In this document: piece after piece, positions 26,621 to 35,840 of the stretch | Layout of the letters: each line of letters opens with the position of its first letter | How positions within the stretch are numbered: the first letter of the stretch is position 1 | DNA from: Pseudomonas chlororaphis | Lineage (GTDB): Bacteria > Pseudomonadota > Gammaproteobacteria > Pseudomonadales > Pseudomonadaceae | Length of the DNA stretch: 64,000 nt | Assembly (NCBI RefSeq): GCF_001921865.1 | Contig: NZ_MSCT01000022.1 | Span: 62,001 to 126,000, forward strand | Direction of reading: 5' to 3' | The notes under the pieces: model-generated | The model's database searches: none | The model's input: only the letters and a program-made list of their open reading frames with translations | Told to the model about the DNA's origin: nothing | Translations under genes and position numbers: made by a program

Positions 26621-28135
26621 ATGAAGCGCAAGAACATTCTTTTCATCATGGCCGATCAGATGGCCGCGCCAATGTTGCCGTTCTACGGCCCGTCGCCGAT
26701 CAAGCTGCCGCACCTGAGCCGCCTCGCCGCCGAGGGAATGGTATTCGATGCCGCCTACTGCAACAGCCCGCTGTGCGCGCCTTCGCGTTTCACCCTGGTC
26801 AGTGGCCAGCTGCCGAGCAAGATCGGCGCCTACGACAACGCCGCGGACTTTCCCGCCGACGTCCCCACCTACGCCCACTACCTGCGCCGCCTGGGCTACC
26901 GCACCGCGCTGTCGGGCAAGATGCACTTCTGCGGCCCCGACCAGTTGCACGGCTACGAAGAGCGCCTGACCAGCGATATCTACCCGGCCGACTATGGCTG
27001 GGCGGTGAATTGGGACGAGCCGGATGTGCGCCCCAGCTGGTACCACAACATGTCCTCGGTGCTGCAGGCCGGGCCGTGCGTGCGGACCAACCAGCTGGAT
27101 TTCGACGAAGAGGTGGTGTTCAAGGCCCGCCAGTACCTGTTCGACCATGTGCGCGAAGACGGCGACCGGCCGTTCTGCCTGACCGTGTCGATGACCCACC
27201 CGCACGACCCGTACACCATTCCCAAGGCCTTCTGGAACCTGTACCGCGACGAGGACATCCCGTTGCCGCAGACCCCACCCCAGGCCGAGCTCGACCCGCA
27301 CTCCCAGCGTCTGCTCAAGGTCTACGACCTGTGGGGCAAGCCGCTGCCCGCGGACAAGATCCGCGACGCGCGGCGCGCCTATTTCGGCGCGTGCAGCTAT
27401 ATCGACAGCAACGTCGGCAAACTCCTGGAAACCCTGGAGGAAACCGGGCTGCTCGACGACACCCTCATTGTCTTCTCCGGCGACCATGGCGACATGCTCG
27501 GCGAGCGTGGCCTCTGGTACAAAATGCACTGGTTCGAGATGGCCGCGCGGGTGCCGCTGCTGATCAGCGCCCCGGGGCAGTTCGCGGCCGGCCGCGTGGC
27601 CAAGGCGGTCTCCACCGCCGACCTGCTGCCGACCCTGGTGGAACTGGCTGGCGGCCAGCTGGAAGCGGGCCTGCCGCTGGATGGCCGCTCCCTGGTGCCG
27701 CACCTGCAAGGGCAGGGCGGCCATGACGAAGTCTTCGGCGAGTACATGGCCGAAGGCACCATCGGTCCGCTGATGATGATTCGCCGCGGCCCCTACAAAT
27801 TCATCTACAGCGAAGACGATCCGTGCCTGCTGTTCGACGTGGCCAACGATCCGCGCGAGCAGGAAGAACTCAGCCAATCGCCACACCATCGCCAGCTGTT
27901 CGAGGACTTTCTTCGCGAAGCCCGGGCCAAATGGGATATTCCGCAGATTCACCGACAGGTACTCGCCAGCCAGCGCCGCCGTCGCTTCGTCGCAGGCGCG
28001 CTGAGCCTGGGCACACTCAAGAGCTGGGACCACCAGCCGCTGGTCGACGCCAGTGCGCAATACATGCGCAACCACATCGACCTCGACGACCTGGAGCGCA
28101 AGGCTCGTTATCCACAACCCTGCCAAAACCAATAA
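26621..28135 (+). CDS. betC: Choline-sulfatase
   Basis: 504 residues. Hydrolyses choline-O-sulfate to choline and sulfate. The sulfatase signature C-x-P-x-R is CAPSR at residues 52-56, so C52 must be converted to formylglycine; a metal-binding Asp lies at D12. The ATG at 26621 (KRKNILFIMADQ) matches the family N-terminus better than the in-frame ATG at 26603. It is followed 19 bases later by choX. No formylglycine-generating enzyme is in the window. Confidence 0.95.
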   Translation: MKRKNILFIMADQMAAPMLPFYGPSPIKLPHLSRLAAEGMVFDAAYCNSPLCAPSRFTLVSGQLPSKIGAYDNAADFPADVPTYAHYLRRLGYRTALSGKMHFCGPDQLHGYEERLTSDIYPADYGWAVNWDEPDVRPSWYHNMSSVLQAGPCVRTNQLDFDEEVVFKARQYLFDHVREDGDRPFCLTVSMTHPHDPYTIPKAFWNLYRDEDIPLPQTPPQAELDPHSQRLLKVYDLWGKPLPADKIRDARRAYFGACSYIDSNVGKLLETLEETGLLDDTLIVFSGDHGDMLGERGLWYKMHWFEMAARVPLLISAPGQFAAGRVAKAVSTADLLPTLVELAGGQLEAGLPLDGRSLVPHLQGQGGHDEVFGEYMAEGTIGPLMMIRRGPYKFIYSEDDPCLLFDVANDPREQEELSQSPHHRQLFEDFLREARAKWDIPQIHRQVLASQRRRRFVAGALSLGTLKSWDHQPLVDASAQYMRNHIDLDDLERKARYPQPCQNQ

Positions 28136-28172
28136 AACGTAAGGGGAAGAGAGCATGCAGAAGTTATCCACA
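28108..28172 (+). other. Two perfect DnaA boxes (28108-28116 and 28164-28172)
   Basis: TTATCCACA occurs twice in the same direction, once in the last codons of betC and once in the first codons of choX, bracketing the betC-choX junction. Confidence 0.8.
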
Positions 28173-29087
28173 ACCGTCGCCGCCACGCTCCTGGCGCTGG
28201 GCAGCGTTTCATTCGCGGTCCTGGCCTCGGCCGAGCAGGGTTGCGAGACCGTGAAGATGGCCGATCCGGGCTGGAGCGATATCGCCGCCACCAATGCCAT
28301 CGCCGGTTTCCTGCTGGACGGCATGGGCTACAAGGCCAAGGTCGACACCCTGGCGGTGCCGATCACCTTCGGCGGGCTGAAGGACGGCCAGGTGGATGTG
28401 TTCCTCGGCAACTGGATGCCGGCGCAGCAAGGCTTCTACGACAAGTTCGTGGCCAACGGCGACGTCACCCAGCTGGCGAAGAACCTGGAAGGCACCGAGT
28501 TCACCCTGGCGGTGCCGGACTACGTCTGGGACGCCGGTGTGCATGACTTCGCCGACCTGAACCAACACGCGGACAAGTTCGACAAGAAACTCTACGGCAT
28601 CGGCTCCGGGGCCCCGGCCAACCTGTCGTTGCAGGAGATCATCAAGAAGAACGACTTCGACCTCGGCCAGTGGAAGCTGATCGAGTCCAGCGAGCAGGCG
28701 ATGCTCGCGGAAGTCTCGCGGGCGGTGAAACGGCAGAAGTTCGTGGTCTTCCTCGGCTGGACCCCGCACCCAATGAACGTGCAGCTGAAAATGCGCTACC
28801 TCAAGGGCGGCGAGAAGTACTTCGGCGACACCGGCAGCGTCTACACCCTGACCCGCAAGGGTTACGCCCAGGCCTGCCCGAACGTCGGCAAGCTGCTGAC
28901 CAACCTGAGCTTCACCCAGGACATGGAGAACAGCATCATGGCCGAGGTGGCGAACAAGAAAGTCAGCAACTTGGATGCGGCCAAGGCCTGGATCAAGGCC
29001 AACCCGGCCGTGCTCGACAAATGGCTGGACGGGGTCAAGACCGTCGATGGCCAGGATGCGCTGGCCGCGGTGAAAGCCAAGCTGTAA
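28155..29087 (+). CDS. choX: Choline ABC transporter substrate-binding protein
   Basis: 310 residues with a signal peptide (1-26) and the OpuAC-type quaternary-amine binding fold, including aromatic-rich segments such as FLGNWMP and FLGWTPHPMN that form the choline cage. It follows betC in the same direction. The permease and ATPase genes are not adjacent, so the protein must serve a transporter encoded elsewhere. Confidence 0.93.
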   Translation: MQKLSTTVAATLLALGSVSFAVLASAEQGCETVKMADPGWSDIAATNAIAGFLLDGMGYKAKVDTLAVPITFGGLKDGQVDVFLGNWMPAQQGFYDKFVANGDVTQLAKNLEGTEFTLAVPDYVWDAGVHDFADLNQHADKFDKKLYGIGSGAPANLSLQEIIKKNDFDLGQWKLIESSEQAMLAEVSRAVKRQKFVVFLGWTPHPMNVQLKMRYLKGGEKYFGDTGSVYTLTRKGYAQACPNVGKLLTNLSFTQDMENSIMAEVANKKVSNLDAAKAWIKANPAVLDKWLDGVKTVDGQDALAAVKAKL

Positions 29088-29094
29088 CGCCCAC

Positions 29095-29206
29095 TGTAGG
29101 AGCGAGGCTTGCCCGCGATCGGCTACGCAGTAGCCGCAAAAACCTGCGCACGCGTTCCTCCTGAAGGAGCGTGTCGCCCGCATCGCGAGCAAGCTTCGCT
29201 CCTACA
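29095..29206. repeat. REP pair, class A (inverted, with single-base insertions)
   Basis: Copies at 29095-29119 and 29182-29206. Each arm carries an extra base compared with the standard core, yet the two arms remain inverted copies. Confidence 0.8.
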
Positions 29207-29284
29207 GGAACCCTGCCGGAATGGCGCAAGCCTTCCGGCAATGCTTTACCCTGACGCCTCGAACCCGCCCATCCGCGAGGACCC

Positions 29285-30853
29285 ATGGCCTGGCCCAATC
29301 GCCGTTCACTCCTGCCCTTTCTGAGCTGGCTGCCGCGGCAGACCCGCGCCAGCGTGGGGCGCGACCTGCTGGTGGGCCTGAGCGGCGCCATCCTCGCGTT
29401 GCCGCAATCGATCGCCTATGCGCTGATCGCCGGCCTGCCGCCGGAATACGGCTTGTACGCCGCCATCGTCCCGGTGCTGATCGCCTGCCTGTGGGGTTCT
29501 TCCTGGCACCTGATCTGCGGCCCGACCGCGGCGATTTCCATCGTCCTCTACGCCAGCGTCAGCCCCCTGGCAGTGCCCGGGTCCCAGGACTACATCACCC
29601 TGATCCTGCTGCTGACCCTGCTCGCCGGGATCTTCCAGTGGTTGCTGGGGCTGCTGCGTTTCGGCGCGTTGGTGAACTTCGTCTCGCATTCGGTGGTGCT
29701 CGGTTTCACCCTCGGCGCCGCGGTGGTGATCGCCCTCGGGCAGTTGCCCAACCTGCTGGGCCTGGACTTGCCGAGCGAAGCCACGGCGCTGAACAGCCTG
29801 ACCTCGTTGATCGCCCATCTCGACGCGGTGGATAACCCCTCATTGATCCTGGGCCTGGGCACGCTGCTGGTCGGCGTGGCCCTGAAACTGCTGGTGCCAC
29901 GCTGGCCCTCGCTGCTGCTCACCCTGGTCCTCAGCGCGCTGGTGGTATGGCTGTGGCCGGCGATGTTCGGCCATGTGCAGCTGGTCAGCGCCTTCACCGG
30001 CCGGCTGCCGCCGTTCAGCCCGCTGCCTCTGGACCTGGACATGATCCTGCGCTTGCTGCCCAGCGCGGTGGCCGTGGGCATGCTGGGGCTGGTGACCAGC
30101 CTGTCGATCGCCCGCTCGCTGTCGGCGCGCTCCGAACAGCTGCTTGACGCCAACCAGGAAGTACGCGCCCAGGGCCTGTCGAACATCGTCGGCGCGTTCT
30201 TCTCCGGTTACCTGTCGTCCGGCTCCTTCACCCGTTCCGGCCTGAGCTACGAGGCCGGCGCCTGTTCGCCCCTGGCAGGGGTGTTCTCGGCGCTGTGGGT
30301 GGCCTTGTTCGCGGTGGCCGGCGCGGCGCTGATCGCCCATATCCCGATCCCGGCCATGGCCGGGAGCATTTTGCTGATCTGCTGGGGCCTGGTGGACCAC
30401 CGCGGCATTCGCGCGCTGTTTCGCGTGAGCCGCGCCGAGTTCGTGGTAATGAGCCTGACCTGCGTCGCCACTTTGCTGCTGGAGTTGCAGACGGCGATCT
30501 ACGCCGGGGTCCTGGCGTCGCTGTTCTTCTACCTCAAGCGCACCTCGCAACCGCGGGTGCAGCATGGCCGCGAAGGCGACGAGGATATCCTGCGGGTCGG
30601 CGGCTCGATCTTTTTCGGCGCCAGCCATTACCTGCAAGTACGCATGCAGCGCTGCCACGCCCCGCGCCTGGTGATCGACGCCCGGCAGATCAACTTCATC
30701 GACTATTCCGGGGTCGCCATGCTGCACCAGGAAGCGCGCCGCCTGCTGCGCCAGAACCGCAGCCTGACCCTGCGCCGCGCACGGGCGTCGGTGGTCGAGG
30801 AGTTGAGGAAACTCGACGGCGCGGAGCACTGCCCGATCCGCTTTGAGGATTGA
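29285..30853 (+). CDS. SulP family sulfate transporter with STAS domain
   Basis: 522-residue inner-membrane carrier with the SulP membrane domain (about residues 25-400, including LPQSIAYALIAGLPPEYGLYA) and a C-terminal STAS domain (about 430-515). It follows betC and choX, the same gene set as P. aeruginosa PA0029-PA0032. Moving sulfate released by choline-sulfatase, or choline sulfate itself, would fit the context; the substrate is not proven. The ribosome site (GAGGA) is only three bases from the ATG. Confidence 0.9.
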   Translation: MAWPNRRSLLPFLSWLPRQTRASVGRDLLVGLSGAILALPQSIAYALIAGLPPEYGLYAAIVPVLIACLWGSSWHLICGPTAAISIVLYASVSPLAVPGSQDYITLILLLTLLAGIFQWLLGLLRFGALVNFVSHSVVLGFTLGAAVVIALGQLPNLLGLDLPSEATALNSLTSLIAHLDAVDNPSLILGLGTLLVGVALKLLVPRWPSLLLTLVLSALVVWLWPAMFGHVQLVSAFTGRLPPFSPLPLDLDMILRLLPSAVAVGMLGLVTSLSIARSLSARSEQLLDANQEVRAQGLSNIVGAFFSGYLSSGSFTRSGLSYEAGACSPLAGVFSALWVALFAVAGAALIAHIPIPAMAGSILLICWGLVDHRGIRALFRVSRAEFVVMSLTCVATLLLELQTAIYAGVLASLFFYLKRTSQPRVQHGREGDEDILRVGGSIFFGASHYLQVRMQRCHAPRLVIDARQINFIDYSGVAMLHQEARRLLRQNRSLTLRRARASVVEELRKLDGAEHCPIRFED

Positions 30854-30871
30854 GCCGCGCCGCATATCCCT

Positions 30872-30968
30872 TGTAGGAGCGAGCTTGCTCGCGATAGCCG
30901 CGAAGCGGCGGTATATCAACCACACCGCATCATCGTTGACGTTTATCGCGAGCAAGCTCGCTCCTACA
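30872..30968. repeat. REP pair, class A (inverted)
   Basis: Copies at 30872-30895 and 30945-30968 between the convergent SulP and aroE genes. Confidence 0.9.
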
Positions 30969-30985
30969 GGGGAAGAGATGCGGCG

Positions 30986-31807
30986 TCAGACCGCCAGCTG
31001 GCGCCGCAGTTCGGCCAGCACCGGGGCGGTGTCCGGGCGCACGCCGCGCCACAGGAAGAAGGCTTCCGCCGCCTGTTCGGCGAGCATGCCCAGGCCGTCG
31101 ATGGCCATCGCCGCGCCGTGCTCGCTGGCCCAACGGCAGAAGACCGTCGGCTCCTTGCCGTACATCATGTCGTAGCAGAGGGTCTTGCCCGGCTCGATCA
31201 GGCTGGCGGCAATCGGCGGCACGTCGCCGGTGAGGCTGGCCGAAGTGGCATTGATGATCAGGTCCACCGGCTCGCGCAACCAGTCGAAACCGCTGGCGGA
31301 CACGGGGCCCAGATCGTCGAACAGCTCGGCCAGCAGCTCGGCCTTTTCCACCGTGCGGTTGGCGACGATCACCGATGCCGGCTGCTCCGCCAGCAACGGT
31401 TCCAGCGCGCCGCGCACCGCGCCGCCGGCCCCCAGCAGCAGGATGCGCTTGCCCTTGAGGCCGAAGCCGGCGTTGACCATCAGGTCGCGCACCAGGCCGG
31501 CGCCGTCGGTGTTGTCGCCCAGCAGGCTACCGTCGGCGAGTTTGCTCAAGGTGTTCACCGCGCCAGCGCGCTGGGCGCGGGCGGTCAGGCTGTCGGCCAG
31601 GCGATAGGCGTCTTCCTTGAACGGCACGGTGACGTTGGCGCCACGCCCTTCGACAAAGAAGTCGCGGGCGCAACCGACGAAATCGTCGAGGGGCGCCAGC
31701 AGGGTGGTGTAGGCCAGCTGTTGCGCGGTCTGTTCGGCAAACAGCCGATGAATCAGCGGCGACTTGCTGTGGCCGATCGGATTACCAAAAACGACGTACT
31801 GATCCAT
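30986..31807 (-). CDS. aroE: Shikimate dehydrogenase
   Basis: 273 residues. NADPH-dependent reduction of 3-dehydroshikimate in aromatic amino acid synthesis. Substrate-site SKSPLIH is near residues 14-20, the catalytic lysine lies in NVTVPFKEDA, and GAGGAVRG forms the nucleotide loop. GAGG lies eight bases before the ATG. Probably expressed with hemF upstream. Confidence 0.97.
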   Translation of the reverse strand: MDQYVVFGNPIGHSKSPLIHRLFAEQTAQQLAYTTLLAPLDDFVGCARDFFVEGRGANVTVPFKEDAYRLADSLTARAQRAGAVNTLSKLADGSLLGDNTDGAGLVRDLMVNAGFGLKGKRILLLGAGGAVRGALEPLLAEQPASVIVANRTVEKAELLAELFDDLGPVSASGFDWLREPVDLIINATSASLTGDVPPIAASLIEPGKTLCYDMMYGKEPTVFCRWASEHGAAMAIDGLGMLAEQAAEAFFLWRGVRPDTAPVLAELRRQLAV

Positions 31808-31836
31808 CTATCAACCCTCATGCACACACCTCCCCC

Positions 31837-31860
31837 TGTAGGCGCCAGCTTGCTGGCGAT
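31837..31860 (+). repeat. Single variant class A REP element
   Basis: TGTAGGCGCCAGCTTGCTGG, a class A relative with altered stem bases that remain complementary, lies between hemF and aroE. Confidence 0.75.
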
Positions 31861-31881
31861 AGGGGGCGTCTTTCTTCCAGA

Positions 31882-32799
31882 TCAGGCCGAGCCTGCCAGC
31901 CAGTCGCGGTCCTGCAGGAAATATTCGGTCAGGCGCGCTTCTTCGCTGCCCGGCTCGGCTTTCCAGTCGTAGCCCCAGCGCACCTGCGGCGGCAGGGACA
32001 TGAGGATCGACTCGGTACGCCCGCCCGATTGCAGGCCGAACAGGGTGCCGCGGTCGTAGACCAGGTTGAACTCGACGTAGCGGCCGCGGCGGTATTCCTG
32101 GAACTCGCGCTGCTTCTCGGTATAGGCCTGGGCCTTGCGGCGCTGGACGATCGGCAGGTAGGCCTCGATGTAGGCATCGCCGATGGCGCGCATGAAGGCG
32201 AAGCTGGTGTCGAAGTCCCACTCGTTGAGGTCGTCGAAGAACAGGCCGCCGATGCCGCGCGGCTCGTTGCGGTGCTTGAGGTGGAAGTAGCTGTCGCACC
32301 AGGCCTTGTAGCGCGGGTAGACGTCCGGGCCGAAGGGCGCGCAGGCCTTTTCCGCAACTCGGTGCCAGTGCACGCAGTCCTCGACGTTGCCGTAGTAGGG
32401 GGTCAGGTCGAAGCCGCCGCCGAACCACCAGACCGGCTCCTCGCCGGCTTTTTCGGCGATGAAGAACCGCACGTTGGCGTGGGACGTCGGCACATGGGGG
32501 TTGTGCGGATGGATCACCAGCGACACCCCCAGCGCCTCGAAACCACGGCCGGCCAGCTCGGGCCGGTGGGCGCTGGCGGACGGCGGCAGGCCGCTGCCGA
32601 ACACATGGGAAAAGTTGACGCCGCCTTTCTCGATCACGGTGCCGTCGGCAATCACCCGGGTACGCCCACCACCGCCAGCTGGCCGGGTCCAGGCGTCTTC
32701 GACGAAGCGCGTCCCGCCGTCTTCGGCTTCCAGGGCGGCGCAAATGCGATCTTGCAGGTCGAGCAGGTAGGCTTTTACGGCCTCGGTGCGGGTTGTCAT
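31882..32799 (-). CDS. hemF: Oxygen-dependent coproporphyrinogen III oxidase
   Basis: 305 residues. Aerobic step of heme synthesis converting coproporphyrinogen III to protoporphyrinogen IX. Family-defining segments include FSHVFG, SLVIHPHNPHVPTSHANVRFF and WWFGGGFDLTPYY. AAGGTGA precedes the ATG. Gene order hemF-aroE is conserved near the origin in pseudomonads. Confidence 0.98.
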   Translation of the reverse strand: MTTRTEAVKAYLLDLQDRICAALEAEDGGTRFVEDAWTRPAGGGGRTRVIADGTVIEKGGVNFSHVFGSGLPPSASAHRPELAGRGFEALGVSLVIHPHNPHVPTSHANVRFFIAEKAGEEPVWWFGGGFDLTPYYGNVEDCVHWHRVAEKACAPFGPDVYPRYKAWCDSYFHLKHRNEPRGIGGLFFDDLNEWDFDTSFAFMRAIGDAYIEAYLPIVQRRKAQAYTEKQREFQEYRRGRYVEFNLVYDRGTLFGLQSGGRTESILMSLPPQVRWGYDWKAEPGSEEARLTEYFLQDRDWLAGSA

Positions 32800-32970
32800 G
32801 GCATCACCTTGAATCGGGCAAAGCTACGCGGCGCCAGGGGTGCAGCCAGGGGGCCTGCGCAAACGGGCGCGTAGCATAACACTGCGCGGGGGCCGGTCGC
32901 AGTTGACGACGGTCAAGCATAGGAGTCCGATAAGGCACTTTCGCGACATGACCTGAGGAGAGCAGTGCAG

Positions 32971-33948
32971 ATGGCCAAGCGTATCCAGTTCCGAGCCCAT
33001 GGCGGCCCCGAAGTGCTCGAATATGTGGACTACCAACCCGCCGAGCCGGGCCCGCAACAGGTCCGCGTCAGCAACAAGGCCATCGGCCTGAACTTCATCG
33101 ACACCTATTTCCGCAGCGGCCTCTATGCGCCGCCGGCCTTGCCGTCCGGCCTGGGCGCCGAGGGTGCCGGGGTGGTCGAGGCCGTGGGCAGCGCCGTGAC
33201 CCGCTTCAAGGTCGGCGACCGCGTGGCCTACGGCAGCGGCCCGCTGGGCGCCTACAGCGATGTGCATGTACTGCCCGCCGACAACCTGGTGCACCTGCCC
33301 GACAGCATCGGCTTCGAACAAGCCGCCGGGATGATGCTCAAGGGCCTGACCGTGCAGTACCTGCTGCGCCAGACCTATGTGCTCAAGGGCGGCGAAACCG
33401 TGCTGTTCCACGCCGCGGCCGGCGGCGTCGGGCTGATCGCCTGCCAATGGGCCAAGGCCCTGGGCGTGAAACTGATCGGTACCGTCAGTTCGCCGGAAAA
33501 GGCCGCCCTGGCCAAATCCCTCGGTGCCTGGGAAACCATCGACTACAGCCATGAAGACGTGGCCAAGCGCGTGCTGGAACTGACCGACGGCAAGAAATGC
33601 CCGGTGGTCTACGACGGCGTGGGCAAGGACACCTGGCTGACGTCCCTGGACTGCCTGCAACCGCGGGGCCTGATGGTCAGCTTCGGCAATGCCTCGGGCG
33701 CGGTGGACGGAGTCAACCTGGGGATCCTGGCGGCCAAGGGCTCGCTGTACGTGACGCGCCCGTCCATGGCGGCCTACGCCAACAATGCCGAAAACCTGCA
33801 GGCCATGGCCGACGACCTGTTCGCCATGGTCGCCAGCGGCAAGCTGAAGATCGAGATCGGCCGGCGCTATCCGCTGGCGGACGCGGCGACGGCGCAGACC
33901 GAACTGGCGGCGCGACGCACCACGGGGTCGACCATCCTGTTGCCGTAA
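32971..33948 (+). CDS. qor: NADPH:quinone reductase (zeta-crystallin-like MDR)
   Basis: 325 residues of the zinc-free medium-chain dehydrogenase/reductase family. The N-terminal MAKRIQF and the nucleotide loop AAAGGVGL (about residues 149-156) are typical of Qor. The ATG at 32971 is preferred over the GTG at 32965 because GAGGAG lies ten bases upstream, against four. It is divergent from hemF. Confidence 0.95.
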   Translation: MAKRIQFRAHGGPEVLEYVDYQPAEPGPQQVRVSNKAIGLNFIDTYFRSGLYAPPALPSGLGAEGAGVVEAVGSAVTRFKVGDRVAYGSGPLGAYSDVHVLPADNLVHLPDSIGFEQAAGMMLKGLTVQYLLRQTYVLKGGETVLFHAAAGGVGLIACQWAKALGVKLIGTVSSPEKAALAKSLGAWETIDYSHEDVAKRVLELTDGKKCPVVYDGVGKDTWLTSLDCLQPRGLMVSFGNASGAVDGVNLGILAAKGSLYVTRPSMAAYANNAENLQAMADDLFAMVASGKLKIEIGRRYPLADAATAQTELAARRTTGSTILLP

Positions 33949-33958
33949 CGGCTATCGC

Positions 33959-34026
33959 TGTAGGAGCCCGCTTGCTGGCGATCCAGGCAACGCGCTGGAT
34001 CTATCGCGAGCAAGCTCGCTCCTACA
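33959..34026. repeat. REP pair, class A (inverted)
   Basis: Copies at 33959-33982 (one arm diverged) and 34003-34026 between the convergent qor and tsaC genes. Confidence 0.85.
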
Positions 34027-34041
34027 CCGTGACGGGAGGTA

Positions 34042-34599
34042 TCAGGCCGGACGAACGATCTTGCCGGTCGCCAGGTCGCGGATCAGGCTCGGGTTCTTGC
34101 GCCCGCCCAGGCTGCCGCCCAGGACCATGTCCAGATCCCCGCGGAAATACTGCTCGACCCGAATCCGCGTACGAGCGGCAGGGCGGCCCTGGGGGTTGGC
34201 CGAGGTGGAAATCAGCGGCCCCACCAACGCGCACAACTCACGCACCTGCGGATGATCGCTGACCCGCAGCGCCACGGTGTCGTGGACCCCGGTGACCCAC
34301 TCCGGCAACAGGTCCTGATGGGGCACCAGCCAGGTATTCGGCCCCGGCCAGGTGCTGGCCATGCGGTCGAGCCATTCCTGGGGGAAGTCCTCGAACAGGA
34401 AGTCGAACTGGCGGATGTTGTCGGCGATCAGGATCAGGCCTTTATCCACAGACCGCGACTTGATGGCCAGCAAGCGATCCACCGCCTCTTCGTTCCACGG
34501 GTCGCACCCCAGCCCCCAGACCGCTTCGGTTGGATAGGCAATCACCGCCCCTGCGCGAATTTCTCGTGCGGCTTGTTGCACACGCCAACTGCTGACCAT
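34042..34599 (-). CDS. tsaC: Threonylcarbamoyl-AMP synthase
   Basis: 185 residues of the YrdC/Sua5 fold without the Sua5 extension. Makes threonylcarbamoyl-AMP for t6A modification of tRNAs reading ANN codons. Recognised by AYPTEAVWGLGCDP near the N-terminus and STSANPQG near residue 135. GGAG lies eight bases before the ATG. Downstream of dprA on the same strand. Confidence 0.96.
   Translation of the reverse strand: MVSSWRVQQAAREIRAGAVIAYPTEAVWGLGCDPWNEEAVDRLLAIKSRSVDKGLILIADNIRQFDFLFEDFPQEWLDRMASTWPGPNTWLVPHQDLLPEWVTGVHDTVALRVSDHPQVRELCALVGPLISTSANPQGRPAARTRIRVEQYFRGDLDMVLGGSLGGRKNPSLIRDLATGKIVRPA
34442..34450 (+). other. Perfect DnaA box inside tsaC
   Basis: TTATCCACA on the + strand, read as Val-Asp-Lys in tsaC (GTG GAT AAA). 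Confidence 0.75.
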
Positions 34600-34653
34600 T
34601 GCTGACTCTCCGGATTAAGGCTGTGCGCAGTTTACCGATCTTGCTTATAAAAC

Positions 34654-35760
34654 CTAGCTCAGCCTCGCAAACCAGCGGCCGCCTTCGCTGACCGCGCAGC
34701 CTTCCAGCTCCAGTTCGGTGAGCGCCGCCAGCACTTTGGCGAGCCCCCAGCCGCTGGCACCAACCAACTCCTCGCTGGTCTGCGGCGCGGCATGCAACAG
34801 CGCCAGCAACGGATGAACGGGTGCGACCGGGGACGGAGCTGTGGATAACGGCAGCCGTTGCCAGCCCCGCAGGGCTTCGAGGATATGTTCGATGGTTTCC
34901 ACCAGCACCGCGCCATCGCGAATCAACTGGTGGCAACCCCGGGCCCCGGGGTGATGGATCGACCCCGGAATCGCGTACACCTCACGGCCTTGCTCGGCGG
35001 CCAGCCGGGCGGTGATCAGCGAACCGCTGGCGACACTGGCCTCCACCACCAGCACACCGAGGGACAGGCCGCTGATGATCCGGTTGCGCCGGGGAAAGTG
35101 ACTGGGGTGGGCGCCGGTCTCCAGCGGAAACTCGGAAACCACCGCGCTGCCCTGGGCAATCATTGCCTCGGCCAGCCGCCGGTTGCGCTGTGGATAAAAA
35201 TTTTCCAGGCCAGTGCCCAACACGCCCACGGTTTGCCCGCCGACGTCCAGCGCGGCCTGGTGCGCCGCGCCATCGATACCCAGCGCCAGGCCGCTGGTGA
35301 TGACAAAACCGGCCGCGGCCAGGCTGCGGGAAAACGCCGCGGCGGTGTCCATGCCGGGCCGCGAAGCACGGCGGCTGCCGACCACTGCCAGTTGCGGTTT
35401 TTCCAGGATCCGCGGGTCGCCGGCGACAAACAGCAGCGGCGGCGCGTCGGCGATTTCACGCAGCAGCGCCGGGTAGTCGGGCTGGTCCCACATCAGTAAA
35501 TGCTGGCCCGGGCGCGTCAGCCAGGCCAGGGCATGGCTGGCGCCGTCGCGAACCAGGGTATTGCGGCGCGACTCGGCCGCGATCGCGGGCAAGCCCAAGG
35601 CACGCCAGGCACTGGCCGGCGCACTGAGGGCCCGGGAGGCCGAACCGAACGCTTCGAGCAGGACCAAGAAGCGCTTCGGCCCCAGCTCCGGTAAGCGCTG
35701 CAAACGTAGACGGGCTTCCAGTTCCGCGGGGGAAACCGGAGCCCGGGCAGGCAGTGACAT
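34654..35760 (-). CDS. dprA: DNA-processing protein DprA (Smf)
   Basis: 368 residues. Loads RecA on incoming single-stranded DNA during transformation and may aid recombination in general. The Rossmann-like core contains VVGSRRASRPG and ITSGLALGIDGAAH. A C-terminal winged-helix-like segment follows. The ATG at 35760 has AAGGA seven bases upstream; the frame stays open far upstream through the LysM gene region, but that part is a shadow. Three DnaA boxes lie in or just before it. Confidence 0.95.
   Translation of the reverse strand: MSLPARAPVSPAELEARLRLQRLPELGPKRFLVLLEAFGSASRALSAPASAWRALGLPAIAAESRRNTLVRDGASHALAWLTRPGQHLLMWDQPDYPALLREIADAPPLLFVAGDPRILEKPQLAVVGSRRASRPGMDTAAAFSRSLAAAGFVITSGLALGIDGAAHQAALDVGGQTVGVLGTGLENFYPQRNRRLAEAMIAQGSAVVSEFPLETGAHPSHFPRRNRIISGLSLGVLVVEASVASGSLITARLAAEQGREVYAIPGSIHHPGARGCHQLIRDGAVLVETIEHILEALRGWQRLPLSTAPSPVAPVHPLLALLHAAPQTSEELVGASGWGLAKVLAALTELELEGCAVSEGGRWFARLS
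34840..34848 (-). other. Perfect DnaA box in dprA
   Basis: TGTGGATAA on the + strand (TTATCCACA on the minus strand). Confidence 0.75.
35189..35197 (-). other. Perfect DnaA box in dprA
   Basis: TGTGGATAA on the + strand. Confidence 0.75.
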
Positions 35761-35806
35761 GGGATCGTCCTTGATCTTCATAAGCCCAGTGGCGACCGGG
35801 ACAAGC

Positions 35807-35815
35807 TGTGGATAA
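35807..35815 (-). other. Perfect DnaA box in the dprA leader
   Basis: TGTGGATAA 47 bases before the dprA start and after the LysM gene stop; could affect dprA expression. Confidence 0.75.
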
Positions 35816-35840
35816 CTCTGTTGGTAACTTGTTGAGGGTT

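Noticed and set aside
29826..29834. GGTGGATAA as another DnaA box, and TTATCCACC at 25748
   Set aside because: Each has one mismatch at a terminal base; only perfect 9-mers were counted outside oriC.
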